Origin: Stenotrophomonas maltophilia
Lineage (GTDB): Bacteria > Pseudomonadota > Gammaproteobacteria > Xanthomonadales > Xanthomonadaceae
DNA length: 34,822 bases
Direction of reading: 5' to 3'
NCBI GenBank assembly: GCA_002435595.1
Contig: DJBL01000135.1
Coordinates: 377 to 35,198, forward strand
Both the position numbers and the translations under genes were made by a program. Under the pieces are notes generated by a model. That model worked only from the letters and a program-made list of their open reading frames with translations. It ran no database searches and was not told the DNA's origin. Below, piece by piece: positions 8,231-16,705 of the stretch. Positions within the stretch are counted from its first letter, which is position 1; every line of letters begins with the position of its first letter.

Positions 8231-9178
8231 ATGGGCGACAACACCCCCCGATTGCTGACCGTAGCTGTGACCTCGCGCGCCCTGTTCGACCTGGAGGAAG
8301 GGCACGCGCTGTTCGAGGCCGAAGGCGTGGACGCCTACGCCGAGTACCAGCGCAAGCACGAGGACGACGTGCTGCGCCCGGGCGTGGCCTTCCCGGTGGT
8401 GCGCAAGCTGCTGGCGCTCAACCAGGGCCAGTCGCCGGAGTCGCCCCGGGTGGAGGTGATCCTGCTGTCGCGCAACTCGGCCGACACCGGCCTGCGCATC
8501 TTCAATTCGATCCAGCACTACGGGCTGGGCATCATCCGTGCCACGTTCACCGCCGGTGAGCCCACCTGGCCCTACGTGAAGCCGTTCGGGACCGATCTGT
8601 TCCTGTCGGCCAACCCGGACTCTGTCCGGCGCGCGTTGTCGCACGGCATCGCGGCAGCCACGATCCTGCCCAAGCCGCCCGGCGAGACCATCGCCGCGGC
8701 CGAACAGGTGGACCTGGGCCGACCGCTGGGCCAATTGCGCATCGCCTTCGATGGCGATGCGGTGATCTTCGGTGACGAGAGCGAGCGCATCTCGCGCGAG
8801 CAGGGCGTGGAGGCATTCGGCCGGCATGAGCGCGAGAACGCACGCGAGCCGCTCAGCGGCGGCCCGTTCCGCAATTTCCTCTCCGCCCTGCACACCCTGC
8901 AGGCGGTGTTCCCCTCGGGCGAGGATGCGCCGATCCGTACCGCGCTGGTCACCGCGCGCTCGGCGCCGGCGCATGAGCGGGTGATCCGGACCCTGCGCGA
9001 GTGGGGCGTGCGCCTGGACGAGGCGCTGTTCCTGGGGGGGCGGCACAAGGGGCCGTTCCTGGAAGCCTTCGGCGCGGACATCTTCTTCGACGATTCGCAG
9101 CACAACATCGACAGCGCCCGCCAGCACCAGAGCGTGGCCGCCGGGCACGTCCCGCATGGCGTTGCCAACGACGGCTAG
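8231..9178 (+). CDS. Cytosolic 5'-nucleotidase (type I family)
   Basis: Resembles the cytosolic 5'-nucleotidase type I family, which hydrolyses nucleoside 5'-monophosphates to nucleosides. Visible blocks are FPVVRKLLALN, VEVILLSRNSADTGLRIFNSI and the later FDGDAVIFGDESE, the acidic loop expected to hold the nucleophile and metal ligand. DIFFDDSQHNID near the C-terminus completes the HAD-like acidic set. 315 residues from the ATG at 8231. A GTG at 8222 is in frame, but GGA at 8216-8218 is better spaced for the ATG. It follows nadK closely, so a role in recycling nicotinamide or purine mononucleotides is possible, though only by position. It converges on the DUF2939 gene with 22 bases between stop codons and no terminator that I can see. 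Confidence 0.85.
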   Translation: MGDNTPRLLTVAVTSRALFDLEEGHALFEAEGVDAYAEYQRKHEDDVLRPGVAFPVVRKLLALNQGQSPESPRVEVILLSRNSADTGLRIFNSIQHYGLGIIRATFTAGEPTWPYVKPFGTDLFLSANPDSVRRALSHGIAAATILPKPPGETIAAAEQVDLGRPLGQLRIAFDGDAVIFGDESERISREQGVEAFGRHERENAREPLSGGPFRNFLSALHTLQAVFPSGEDAPIRTALVTARSAPAHERVIRTLREWGVRLDEALFLGGRHKGPFLEAFGADIFFDDSQHNIDSARQHQSVAAGHVPHGVANDG

Positions 9179-9200
9179 CGCGTGGGCGTGGGCTCGGCGG

Positions 9201-9779
9201 CTACCGGATCGGCAGGCCGGTAGGCGGGGTGGGGCTCTGCTCGCCCAGCGGCAAGCGGATGTCCACCAGTTTCCAGCGCAGCCCGTTGCGCTGCAGTACG
9301 AACACGATCGGTGCGCCGTCGGGGGTGTGGGTGGTCGCGGTGAAGCGCGACAGGGATTGGAAGCGATGCTCGGCACCTTGCAGCGGGCGCGCCTTGCGCG
9401 GCGCGGCGTAGGCATCGTTGCTTTCCAGGTCGTTGCTGGCGCGCTTCCACAGCGTATGGCCCTCCAGCAGGGCGCCGATCCCGGTCGGGGTCACCATCGC
9501 ATCCACGGCCGTGTCGGTGACCTTGCTGGTGGCCGCCAGGAACAGCGCGCCCAGCACGTTGGACTGCACGTCCGGTCCGGCCCGCCGCACCACGTAATCG
9601 TTCAACTGCGCGCGCAGGTTGGCGCGCAGCATCGGAAAATCGACATAGCGATCCAGGCGGCCGGTATCGCGCGCTTCGATGGCCTGGGCCAGCCCGCGCA
9701 CGGCCAGATAGGGGCCGCTGAACCAGATGCCGGCCAGCAGCAACACCAGGGCCAGCAACAACCACGGCAGTTTCTTCAT
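9201..9779 (-). CDS. DUF2939 domain protein, membrane-anchored
   Basis: A 192-residue protein of the DUF2939 family. Residues 4-22 (LPWLLLALVLLLAGIWF) form one N-terminal hydrophobic segment, either a signal anchor or an uncleaved signal. It is followed by SGPYLAVRGLAQAIEARDTGRL and VDFPMLRANLRAQL, the conserved start of the family. The C-terminal part (FVLQRNGLRWKLVDIRLP) looks like a small beta domain exposed to the periplasm. Function is unknown. It lies 64 bases downstream of the aldo/keto reductase gene on the same strand and may be the last gene of that transcript. Confidence 0.82.
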   Translation of the reverse strand: MKKLPWLLLALVLLLAGIWFSGPYLAVRGLAQAIEARDTGRLDRYVDFPMLRANLRAQLNDYVVRRAGPDVQSNVLGALFLAATSKVTDTAVDAMVTPTGIGALLEGHTLWKRASNDLESNDAYAAPRKARPLQGAEHRFQSLSRFTATTHTPDGAPIVFVLQRNGLRWKLVDIRLPLGEQSPTPPTGLPIR

Positions 9780-9843
9780 CGGTCACGCACCTGCAGGGAA
9801 CCGGCACGAGCTTGCCGCAGCCCGTGTCGGAGGATGTGAAGGC

Positions 9844-10827
9844 CTAATGGCTGGGTGACGCGGCCGGATCGAATGCCGCCACCAGCCGGGCACGCTCGTC
9901 GGCCTGCAGGGCATCCACGCGCGTGTCCAGGATCTGTTCCAGATTGCCGATGCGCGTGGTCCCGAGCACGCCACTGGCGATGGCCGGGTTCTGCAGTACG
10001 TAGGCGAACGCGGTCTGCGCCGGGGTCTGCGACTGCACGCCGGCGATGGCGCGCTGCAGGCTGCGCGCGCTGCGCATCAGCTGGCGGCTGGAGGGCTTGA
10101 GCCAGGCCCGAGCCAGGTACCAGGCGTCAGCCAGGCGGGGCACTCGTGGGCGCGCCGGCAGCAGATGGCCCTGGGCCAGCACGGTGCCGGCCAGCACGCC
10201 GATGCCGGCCGCGTGCATGGCCGCGATCACCGGCTCGCGGTCCTGCTGCAGGGCGTTGTAGTCGATCAGCGCGACATCGAACACGCCGGGGCGCGCGGCC
10301 ATGAACTGCATGGTCTCCTCGGTGTGGGTGTTGATCCCGAGCAGCTTGAACATGCCGTTGCGGCGCATCCTGTCCAGCGCAGTGAGCAGCTCATCGGTGA
10401 TCTGCGGCACGCCAATGCCGTGCAGCTGGAAGATGTCCAGATGGCCGCACTGCAGGTTGCGCAGCGATGCCGCGCAGCTGCGTTCGATGTTCGCCGGGGA
10501 GAAATCGCGCTGCTCGGCGCCGCTGACCCCGGCCTGGCCGGTGAGGGTGCCTGCCTTGCTGGAGATCACCAGCCCATCGCGCGGATGTGCGGCAAAGGCA
10601 CGTTGCAGGATCCGCCCCAGCCGCGGCTCGGCGTGGAAGGCCGAATAATTGTGGCCGGTATCGAACAGGTTGACGCCGCGCTCCAGCGCACGGCGCACGA
10701 TGCGCTCGGCCTGGGCTTCGGCGAAACGACGGTTGCCCCAGAAGCCCGAGCAGCCCAGGGCGATCTGCGACACCTGCAGGCCGCTGCGGCCCAGCGGGCG
10801 CAGGGGCACGGAAGACAATCCGCTCAT
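9844..10827 (-). CDS. Aldo/keto reductase
   Basis: An NADPH-linked oxidoreductase of the AKR superfamily acting on carbonyl compounds. The catalytic tetrad can be placed: Asp56 and Tyr61 in FDTGHNYSAF, Lys91 in ISSKAG and His136 in FQLHG. 327 residues in one TIM-barrel domain, with the cofactor-binding end near GVLGTTRIGNLEQIL. The frame is open to 10860, but the ATG at 10827 is preferred because it lies 5 bases after the stop of the DUF2461 gene and directly before the conserved RPLGRSGLQVSQIALG. The substrate cannot be told. It is probably co-transcribed with sbcB and the DUF2461 gene. Confidence 0.9.
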   Translation of the reverse strand: MSGLSSVPLRPLGRSGLQVSQIALGCSGFWGNRRFAEAQAERIVRRALERGVNLFDTGHNYSAFHAEPRLGRILQRAFAAHPRDGLVISSKAGTLTGQAGVSGAEQRDFSPANIERSCAASLRNLQCGHLDIFQLHGIGVPQITDELLTALDRMRRNGMFKLLGINTHTEETMQFMAARPGVFDVALIDYNALQQDREPVIAAMHAAGIGVLAGTVLAQGHLLPARPRVPRLADAWYLARAWLKPSSRQLMRSARSLQRAIAGVQSQTPAQTAFAYVLQNPAIASGVLGTTRIGNLEQILDTRVDALQADERARLVAAFDPAASPSH

Positions 10828-10832
10828 CGGGC

Positions 10833-11519
10833 TCAGAACTCCAGGTCCAGCGCGGCGCACAGGTAGTCCACGAACGGCCCCAGCGTGACCAGGTCGGCGG
10901 CGATGGTCTGGCGCAGGCGCGGGCCGGTCATGGTGGCATCATCCAGCGAACGCCAGAACACCCAGTTGCGGTGCTTGAGATCGTCGATGAACTCAAAGTC
11001 CGGCTCGAAGCCACGCGGCGCGCGCACCAGCTTTTCGCTCTGCTCGAAGTCGAACTTCCTGCGCAGCACCGGCGAATGCGCGGCGGCCTTCCAGCTGCCG
11101 GGGTTGTCGACGATGAAATGCCGGACCTTGCGCTGGGTGGCCGGCTCGGGATGCCACAGCCCGGCACCGACGAAACTCTCGCCCGGTTGCAGATGGATGT
11201 AGAACGACGGCGCGGGCACCTGCTTGCGGCGTTCATGGAACAGGCGCGCGCCCTGCCAGCTCTTGTACGGCGACTTGTCGTTGGAGAAACGCGCGTCGCG
11301 GTAGATCCGGAACAGCGAGCCGCCCACGCTGCGCGGATCGGCGCGGAAGTGTTCGCTGACCGCGGCCAGGTCCGGCTGCAGGTCGGCGATCAGGCGCAGG
11401 AACGGCTGGCGCACGTGCTCTTCGTACTGCGGCTTGTGTTCGTTGAACCAGGTCTTGTCGTTGTTGCGGGCCAGCCCGCGCAGGAAGGTGAAGCTCTTGG
11501 GACTGAAATAGGTGCTCAC
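10833..11519 (-). CDS. DUF2461 family protein
   Basis: A 228-residue protein matching the DUF2461 (TIGR02453) family. It begins FSPKSFTFLRGLARNNDKTWFNEHK and continues with SLFRIYRDARFSNDKSPYK and a His- and Trp-rich middle (FYIHLQPGESFVGAGLWHPE). The biochemical role is unknown. The start is a GTG at 11519-11517 that overlaps the sbcB stop in a GTGA motif, so its translation is coupled to exonuclease I. The coupling suggests coordinated dosage but does not prove a role in DNA repair. Confidence 0.85.
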   Translation of the reverse strand: MSTYFSPKSFTFLRGLARNNDKTWFNEHKPQYEEHVRQPFLRLIADLQPDLAAVSEHFRADPRSVGGSLFRIYRDARFSNDKSPYKSWQGARLFHERRKQVPAPSFYIHLQPGESFVGAGLWHPEPATQRKVRHFIVDNPGSWKAAAHSPVLRRKFDFEQSEKLVRAPRGFEPDFEFIDDLKHRNWVFWRSLDDATMTGPRLRQTIAADLVTLGPFVDYLCAALDLEF

Positions 11520-12955
11520 AGGCTCTGCTCCAGGTGGGTGCCCCAGTCGCGCAGCTGCTGCAGCAGTGCAAGCGTGTCAGGGGCGTTGGCGTGCTCGGCG
11601 GCCAGGGTGTCGAGCTGCGCGCGGAACTGCGGCAGGTTCTGCTCGCCCAGGCCGGCCTCGCCCAGCAGGCGTTGGCGGCGGTAGTCATTCCAGCGCGTCC
11701 GCTCTGCCGCATCCAGGGTCTGCGGGTGGTTGCGGGCGCGGTAGCGGAACAGCAGCTCGGGCATGCGCGGATCGCGCAGGCGCTCGGCGTAGCTGGCCAG
11801 TTCGGCCGGTGGACTGGTGCGGATGCGGGTCATCAGCGCCTTGTCGCCGTCAGCGAGGAAGCCGTCATACAGCGAGGCGTCCACATCGCTGGGGGCCAGC
11901 GCACGCTCGCCCCCGAACACCTGGCGCACCTTCTCGGCCAGGGCCGGGCCGAGCGCGCGCAGGCGCGCGGCCTTGGCGTCGATCGCGGCCGGATCGATCC
12001 CCAGGCGCGCATGGTCGGCCGCACGCAGGTGGTTCCAGGCCACCAGCGCCGGCACCTTGTTGAGGTGCACTTCCTTCAGCGGCACGCGCTGTTCGCCCTC
12101 GGCCAGGTCGGCGGCGCGGGTGTACAGGCGCGCGGCGATGGTCTCGGCCGGCAGCGCGAGCAGGGCGTCGATGTCGCCGTCCAGATCCAGCGCGATGATG
12201 CGGTTGTTGATGTAAGGGTGTCGCGCCAGCGGCAGCACCGGGGCCGCGCACAGGCGCTGGGCCGGGTAGCGCATGGAGATGTGCAGCACCGGCTGCATCG
12301 CCTCCAAGTCCAGCAGGCCGGCCACGAAGCGCTTGTCGCGCAGCTTCAGCGCGTAGTCCCACAGCCGCGGCTGGGCCTGTTTGAACAGGCGCGCCAGGCC
12401 GATGGTGGCGTGCACGTCCGACAGCGCTTCATGGGCATCGCCCTGGCGCACATCGTTGGCGGTGGCCAGGTGTTCGAGCTTGAACGAGGTGGCGCCATCC
12501 TCGCGCTGCGGCCACACCACGCCCTCCGGGCGCAGCGCGTGCAGCAGGCGCATCATGTCCAGCAGGTCCCAGCGCGAGTTGCCGTTGCGCCACTCGCGCT
12601 CATAGGGGTCGTAGAAATTGCGGAACAGCCCGTGGCGCACGAACTCATCGTCGAAGCGCAGCGTGTTGTAGCCCAGCGAGCAGGTGCCGGGCCGCGCCAT
12701 CAGGTCGTTGATCCGCGCAAACGCCTCGGCCTCGCTTACGCCCACCTGCCACGCGTGCTGCGGGGTGATCCCGGTGATCAGGGTGGCCATCGGCGAGGGC
12801 AGCAGGTCGTCGGCCGGTTTGACGTAGAAGCTGACCGGCTCGTCGATCACGTTCAGCTCGGCATCGGTGCGGATCGCGGCGAACTGGGCGATGCGGGTGC
12901 GGCGCGGATCCTGGCCGAACGTCTCCAGGTCGTAGAACAGGAAGCTGTCAGCCAT
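11516..12955 (-). CDS. sbcB: Exodeoxyribonuclease I
   Basis: A 3'-to-5' exonuclease on single-stranded DNA used in mismatch repair and recombination. It opens with FLFYDLETFGQDPRRTRIAQFAAIRTD. Asp9 and Glu11 are the first acidic residues of the DEDD active site, and later blocks include LGYNTLRFDDEFVRH and HEALSDVHATIGLARL with the remaining acidic residues and the catalytic His. After the nuclease domain come the SH3-like and helical domains of ExoI. The 479-residue length matches the family. The ATG at 12955-12953 shares one base with the stop of kmo (TGATG), so it is translated as part of the kynurenine transcript. Confidence 0.95.
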   Translation of the reverse strand: MADSFLFYDLETFGQDPRRTRIAQFAAIRTDAELNVIDEPVSFYVKPADDLLPSPMATLITGITPQHAWQVGVSEAEAFARINDLMARPGTCSLGYNTLRFDDEFVRHGLFRNFYDPYEREWRNGNSRWDLLDMMRLLHALRPEGVVWPQREDGATSFKLEHLATANDVRQGDAHEALSDVHATIGLARLFKQAQPRLWDYALKLRDKRFVAGLLDLEAMQPVLHISMRYPAQRLCAAPVLPLARHPYINNRIIALDLDGDIDALLALPAETIAARLYTRAADLAEGEQRVPLKEVHLNKVPALVAWNHLRAADHARLGIDPAAIDAKAARLRALGPALAEKVRQVFGGERALAPSDVDASLYDGFLADGDKALMTRIRTSPPAELASYAERLRDPRMPELLFRYRARNHPQTLDAAERTRWNDYRRQRLLGEAGLGEQNLPQFRAQLDTLAAEHANAPDTLALLQQLRDWGTHLEQSL

Positions 12956-14322
12956 CAGTGCGCGCCCTCCAGGACCGGCAGCCGGGCATGCACGATGCGC
13001 TCCAGGGCATCCCAGTCGATGTGTTGCAGGCTGTCATGGCCGGCGGTGGCCTGCTCCAGGATGCGGCGCTGCAGCTCGGTGCGTTCCAGCGCCACCGCAT
13101 ACGGGGTGTGCAGGAAAGTGACCATGGTGTAATGCGGCACGAAGCGGGTCGGCCAGCGCGCCTGCAGGGCCTGCTCCAGCTCGCGCTGCAGCAGGAAGGC
13201 CGGATCGGCCACGCGGTCGCGCATTTCCAGGTAGTTTTCCAGAGCCATCTGCTGGATCGCCTCGGCATTGGGCTTGCGGTCGGCTTCGAAGGCGGCGAAG
13301 GCCTCGGCCAGCGAGTCCTGCTCGAGCAGGTGACCGGCCAGCGCCACGCAATCCTCGAATGCGCAGTTCATGCCCTGGCCGTGGAAGGGCACCATCGCAT
13401 GGGCGGCATCGCCGAGCAGCACCGCGCGCCCCTGCAGGTGCCAATGGGTCAGGTGCAGCGTGCCGAGCAGGCCCGGTGGATGCTCTTCCCAGTCGCGGCG
13501 CAGGTTGGGGATCAGCGCCAGTGCATCGGGGAAATCCCGTGCGAACAGCGCTTCGGCCTCGGCGCCGCGGGTGGTGGTGGCAAAGCTGGGCGTGCCGGTG
13601 TTGGGCAGGAACAGGGTGACGGTGAAGGTGCCCTCGTGGTTGGGCAGGGCGATGCACATGTAATGGCCACGCGGCCAGATGTGCAGGGCATTGGCCTCGA
13701 TGCGGAAGCCACCGTCGGCGGTGGGTGGGATTTCCAGCTCCTTGTAGGAGTGGTCCAGGAACTCGATGCGCTCGTCCAGCGACTGCTTGCGGTTCATCGC
13801 CGCGCGCAGCGCCGAGCCGGCGCCGTCGGCGCCGATCAGCGTGTCGAAGCGGATATCGTGCGGCTGGTCATCACGGTCATCGATGAAGCGCGCATAGCCG
13901 GCGTCGAAATCCACGGTGTGCAGGCGGCGGTGGAAGTGCACCTGCGCGCCGGCGTCCTCGGCCAGCTGCAGCAGGGTGGTGTTGAGGTCCTTGCGGTGGA
14001 TGGACCAGATCACCTCGCTGTCATCGCGGCCGTAGCGCTGCAGCTGCGGCTGGCCCTGGCGCGGGTGCACCATGCGCCCGCGCATCATCACCGCCTTGGC
14101 CATGACCGCCTCTTCCACGCCAGCCTGGCGCAGGGCGTTGCGACCACGCTCGGCCAGGGCCAGGTTGATCGAGCGGCCGGACTCGTAGTCGCTGATGCGC
14201 GGGTCGCCGCGGCGCTCGTACAGGGTGATGCGCCAGCCTTGGCGCGACAGCAGGATGGCGAGCAGGGAGCCGGCCAGGCCGGCGCCGATGATGCTCAGCG
14301 AGCGGGAGGTGGTAGCGATCAA
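12955..14322 (-). CDS. kmo: Kynurenine 3-monooxygenase
   Basis: FAD-dependent hydroxylase converting L-kynurenine to 3-hydroxykynurenine with NADPH and O2. The dinucleotide-binding motif GAGLAG is at residues 13-18, with an acidic end YERRGDPR after the second strand. GRSINLALAERGRNAL is a kmo-specific block. The second FAD motif is GDAAHAMVPFHGQGMNCAFEDC, and the C-terminal helices are family-typical. I place the start at the TTG 14322-14320 (protein MIATTSRSLSIIGAG, 455 residues). No ATG or GTG lies near the conserved N-terminus, the in-frame residues upstream are the antisense of kynU, and GGA lies 8 bases upstream. kynU ends 31 bases upstream, and sbcB overlaps the stop. Confidence 0.95.
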   Translation of the reverse strand: MIATTSRSLSIIGAGLAGSLLAILLSRQGWRITLYERRGDPRISDYESGRSINLALAERGRNALRQAGVEEAVMAKAVMMRGRMVHPRQGQPQLQRYGRDDSEVIWSIHRKDLNTTLLQLAEDAGAQVHFHRRLHTVDFDAGYARFIDDRDDQPHDIRFDTLIGADGAGSALRAAMNRKQSLDERIEFLDHSYKELEIPPTADGGFRIEANALHIWPRGHYMCIALPNHEGTFTVTLFLPNTGTPSFATTTRGAEAEALFARDFPDALALIPNLRRDWEEHPPGLLGTLHLTHWHLQGRAVLLGDAAHAMVPFHGQGMNCAFEDCVALAGHLLEQDSLAEAFAAFEADRKPNAEAIQQMALENYLEMRDRVADPAFLLQRELEQALQARWPTRFVPHYTMVTFLHTPYAVALERTELQRRILEQATAGHDSLQHIDWDALERIVHARLPVLEGAH

Positions 14323-14353
14323 TTCGGTGTCCGCAAGGGGGAGGGGGCGCGGC

Positions 14354-15631
14354 TTAGTGGCCGGCCCAGGCGCCCACTTCATCGATGAAGTGGTGCAGGT
14401 CCTGGTAACGGTTGTACAGCGGGGTGGGCGAGATGCGGATGACGTCCGGTTCGCGCCAGTCACCGAGCACGCCGACGGTCTGCAGGTACTCGAACAGGCT
14501 GCGGCCACGCTCACGCCCGCCGACCACGCGCAGTGACAGCTGGCAGCCGCGACGCTCCGGCTCGCCAGGGGTCAGCACCTCCAGCACGCCGTCCAGGCGC
14601 GCGCGCACCAGCGCATCGAGCAGGCCGGTCAGGCGCAGTGATTTTTCGCGCAGGGCGGCGATGCCGCCGGCCTTGTCGACTACATCCAGCGCCGCGCGCA
14701 AGGGGGCCAGGCCGAGCACCGGCGGGTTGCTCAGCTGCCAGCCTTCGGCGCCCACGGCGGGCACGAACTGCGGGGCCATCTTGAAGCGGGTGGCTTCCTC
14801 ATGGCCCCACCAGCCGGCGAAGCGGGGCAGGCTGCTGTCGCGGTGGTGGCGTTCATGGACAAAGCAGCCTGCCACGGCACCGGGCCCGGCATTGAGGTAC
14901 TTGTAGTGGCACCAGATGGCAAAGTCCGGGGCGACGTCGTGCAGCTGCAGCGGGATGTTGCCGACCGAGTGGGCCAGGTCGAAACCGATCCGGGCGCCCT
15001 GCAGCCGCGCCATGCGGGTGATGGCATCGAGGTCGAAGACCTGGCCGCTGCGGTACTGCACGCCGGGCCACAGCACCAGCGCCAGGCGCGGGCCGTGCGT
15101 GGTGATGGCCCGTTCGATGGCCTGCAGCGAGATGGTGCCGTTGGCTTCGTCCGGCTGCACTTCGATCAGGTCGGTGGCCGGGTCGAAGCCGTGGAAGCGG
15201 ATCTGCGATTCGACCGCGTGGCGGTCGGTGGGGAAGGCGCCGGCCTCGATCAGGATCGCTGGACGCTGCGCGGTCGGGCGGTAGAAGCTGACCATCATCA
15301 GGTGCAGGTTGACGCTGAGGGTGTTCATGGCGACCACCTCGCTGGGCAGCGCGCCGACGACGCGGGCGAGCTGTTCGCTGACGAGGCGGTGGTAGCGCAG
15401 CCACTGGGTATCACCGGTGAAGTGGCCTTCGACGGCCAGGCTGCCCCACTTGTCCATCACTTCCTGTACGGCCGCGCGCGCACCGCGCGGCTGCAGGCCC
15501 AGCGAATTGCCGACGAAGTAGGTCTGGTCGCGGTGGTTGTGCTGGGGAAAGACGAACTCGCTGCGGAGGGCGCGCAGGGGGTCGGCAGCGTCCAGGGCAA
15601 CGGCATGGGTGCGGCTGAGAAGTTCGGACAT
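14354..15631 (-). CDS. kynU: Kynureninase
   Basis: PLP enzyme cleaving 3-hydroxykynurenine to 3-hydroxyanthranilate and alanine (or kynurenine to anthranilate). Key blocks are YFVGNSLGLQPRG, WLRYHRLVSEQLARVVGA, the PLP-ring acidic region GFDLAHSVGNIPLQLHD, and WCHYKYLNAGPGA, where Lys244 should form the Schiff base. FAGWWGHEEATRFKM and LSNPPVLG follow. 425 residues, the normal size. The ATG at 15631 (MSELLSRTHAV) is chosen over upstream codons because everything before it lacks family similarity. It heads the kynU-kmo-sbcB chain. It is separated from nbaC by a 522-base gap with SMAG repeats. Confidence 0.95.
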   Translation of the reverse strand: MSELLSRTHAVALDAADPLRALRSEFVFPQHNHRDQTYFVGNSLGLQPRGARAAVQEVMDKWGSLAVEGHFTGDTQWLRYHRLVSEQLARVVGALPSEVVAMNTLSVNLHLMMVSFYRPTAQRPAILIEAGAFPTDRHAVESQIRFHGFDPATDLIEVQPDEANGTISLQAIERAITTHGPRLALVLWPGVQYRSGQVFDLDAITRMARLQGARIGFDLAHSVGNIPLQLHDVAPDFAIWCHYKYLNAGPGAVAGCFVHERHHRDSSLPRFAGWWGHEEATRFKMAPQFVPAVGAEGWQLSNPPVLGLAPLRAALDVVDKAGGIAALREKSLRLTGLLDALVRARLDGVLEVLTPGEPERRGCQLSLRVVGGRERGRSLFEYLQTVGVLGDWREPDVIRISPTPLYNRYQDLHHFIDEVGAWAGH

Positions 15632-15904
15632 GGTGCAACCAGCGGTGACAGTGACCGACAGTTTATCCGGGTGGTGGGGGTGTGGGCTGAATCCGGTGGA
15701 TGGGATAGCGGTCCCGGCCCGCCACCCGCACGGCGCCGTGACACCGGGGCGGTGCGCACGGGAAGCGCGGGAAACGCATGGCGCATGGTTACGCGAGGCT
15801 GCGCGGCATGGTGCGGGGCGCGCGATGCCCGTGAGGGGCGGGATCATGCAGCCGCGGGATAGGCGGCATGACCGGGATGGCCGGGATGATGCGGGGCCAG
15901 GCTG
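15632..15904. other. Upstream region of kynU, no gene seen
   Basis: No open frame here shows coding character. On the minus strand TAAACT about 30 bases before the kynU ATG could be a -10 box, without a clear -35. A repeated GTGAC(A/C) at about 15643-15655 might be a regulator site. Both are weak. Confidence 0.25.
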
Positions 15905-15929
15905 GTAGCGCCGACCGTTGGTCGGCTGC
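15905..15929 (+). repeat. SMAG-type GTAG stem-loop
   Basis: Head GTAG at 15905-15908, then stem GCCGACC, loop gtt, GGTCGGC, tail TGC. This matches the SMAG elements described in Stenotrophomonas maltophilia: GTAG head plus short hairpin. It pairs as an inverted dimer with the unit at 15976. Confidence 0.85.
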
Positions 15930-15975
15930 CTGCCGCTCGCAGGTCATGCTGCCATCGAACGAGGAAGGCGTATCG

Positions 15976-16000
15976 GCAGTCGATCGAGGATCGACCCTAC
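15976..16000 (-). repeat. SMAG-type GTAG stem-loop, inverted partner
   Basis: On the minus strand it reads GTAGG, stem GTCGATC, loop ctc, GATCGAC, tail TGC. The stem sequence differs from the partner at 15905 but the architecture is the same. Confidence 0.75.
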
Positions 16001-16086
16001 CAGGTTCGTGGTTGCGGCCGTAGCCATGCGTTGCTGCGAGGCCGCGAGGTAACGGATGTTTTATGGCGCCACGCGGGGTCGAACCG

Positions 16087-16111
16087 GTAACGCCGACCGT
16101 TGGTCGGCTGC
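16087..16111 (+). repeat. Degenerate SMAG unit (GTAA head)
   Basis: The head reads GTAA rather than GTAG, and is followed by the same stem GCCGACC, loop gtt, GGTCGGC, tail TGC as the unit at 15905. It lies 43 bases beyond the nbaC stop. The hairpin could help end the nbaC transcript. Confidence 0.7.
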
Positions 16112-16153
16112 GCTCCGCCCGAACCCGCGCACGCAGCGCTGCGCTCTTATCCT

Positions 16154-16678
16154 TCAATCCTCGACGCCAGCCCCCGGCACCGGGTCCACATGCCCGCACG
16201 CTCCACACGTGCGCATCTCCAATGATGCCTGGTACCGCGCGAATACCTTCGGCAGGTCGGTCTCGATGTTCTCCAGCGCGAAGTACTCTTCGTACAGCTT
16301 GTGGTTGCAACGCTCGCAGAACCACAGCAGCCCGTCGCGCTCGTGTGCCAGGCGCTTGCGCTCCACCACCAGCCCCACGCCACCGGCCGGGCGGCGCGGT
16401 GAATGCGGCACCTTGCCCGGCAGCAGGAAGATCTCGCCGGCGCGGATGGGAATGTCGCGCACCGCCCCGTCTTCCTGGATCTTCAGCGTCATCTCGCCTT
16501 CGAGCTGGTAGAACCACTCCGGACCTTCGTCATAGTGGTAGTCGGTGCGGCTGTTCGGGCCGCCCACCACCATCACGATGAAGTCGCCGTTCTCGATCAT
16601 CTTGTTGCCTACCGGCGGCTTGAGCAGATGCCGGTGTTCCTCGATCCAGCCCAGCAGATTGATCGGCATGGCGAGCAT
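16154..16678 (-). CDS. nbaC: 3-hydroxyanthranilate 3,4-dioxygenase
   Basis: Opens the ring of 3-hydroxyanthranilate with O2 to give aminocarboxymuconate semialdehyde, which cyclises to quinolinate. It is a cupin of 174 residues. The iron ligands are visible as His48 (DYHYDEGPE), Glu54 and His92 (KVPHSP). Bacterial enzymes carry a second, rubredoxin-like metal site, seen here as Cys121, Cys124, Cys158 and Cys161 (CERC and CGAC). MLAMPINLLGW gives two possible ATG starts, 16678 and 16669. I use the first. The carbonic anhydrase gene ends 27 bases upstream on the same strand. With kmo and kynU it completes the kynurenine branch to quinolinate and NAD; tryptophan dioxygenase and kynurenine formamidase are not in the window. 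Confidence 0.95.
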   Translation of the reverse strand: MLAMPINLLGWIEEHRHLLKPPVGNKMIENGDFIVMVVGGPNSRTDYHYDEGPEWFYQLEGEMTLKIQEDGAVRDIPIRAGEIFLLPGKVPHSPRRPAGGVGLVVERKRLAHERDGLLWFCERCNHKLYEEYFALENIETDLPKVFARYQASLEMRTCGACGHVDPVPGAGVED

Positions 16679-16705
16679 GGTGCGATTCCGTGATGAGGGG
16701 GAAGG

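Noticed and set aside
9179..9200. Terminator between the convergent 5'-nucleotidase and DUF2939 genes
   Set aside because: Only 22 bases lie between the stop codons, with no stem and no T-run in either direction.
14323..14514. Longer kmo reading from an ATG at 14514
   Set aside because: The added 64 residues overlap the kynU 3' end in antisense and have low-complexity Ser/Thr/Arg composition. The conserved protein begins just before SLSIIGAG.
15632..15847. Longer kynU from an ATG at 15847
   Set aside because: The 72 extra residues are Pro/Arg/Ala-rich with no similarity to kynureninase, and MSELLSRTHAV is a normal start.
16064..16074. T-loop-like sequence (GGTTCGACCCC on the minus strand) suggesting a tRNA end or attachment site
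   Set aside because: The flanking bases do not form a T stem or acceptor stem and no anticodon arm can be placed nearby.
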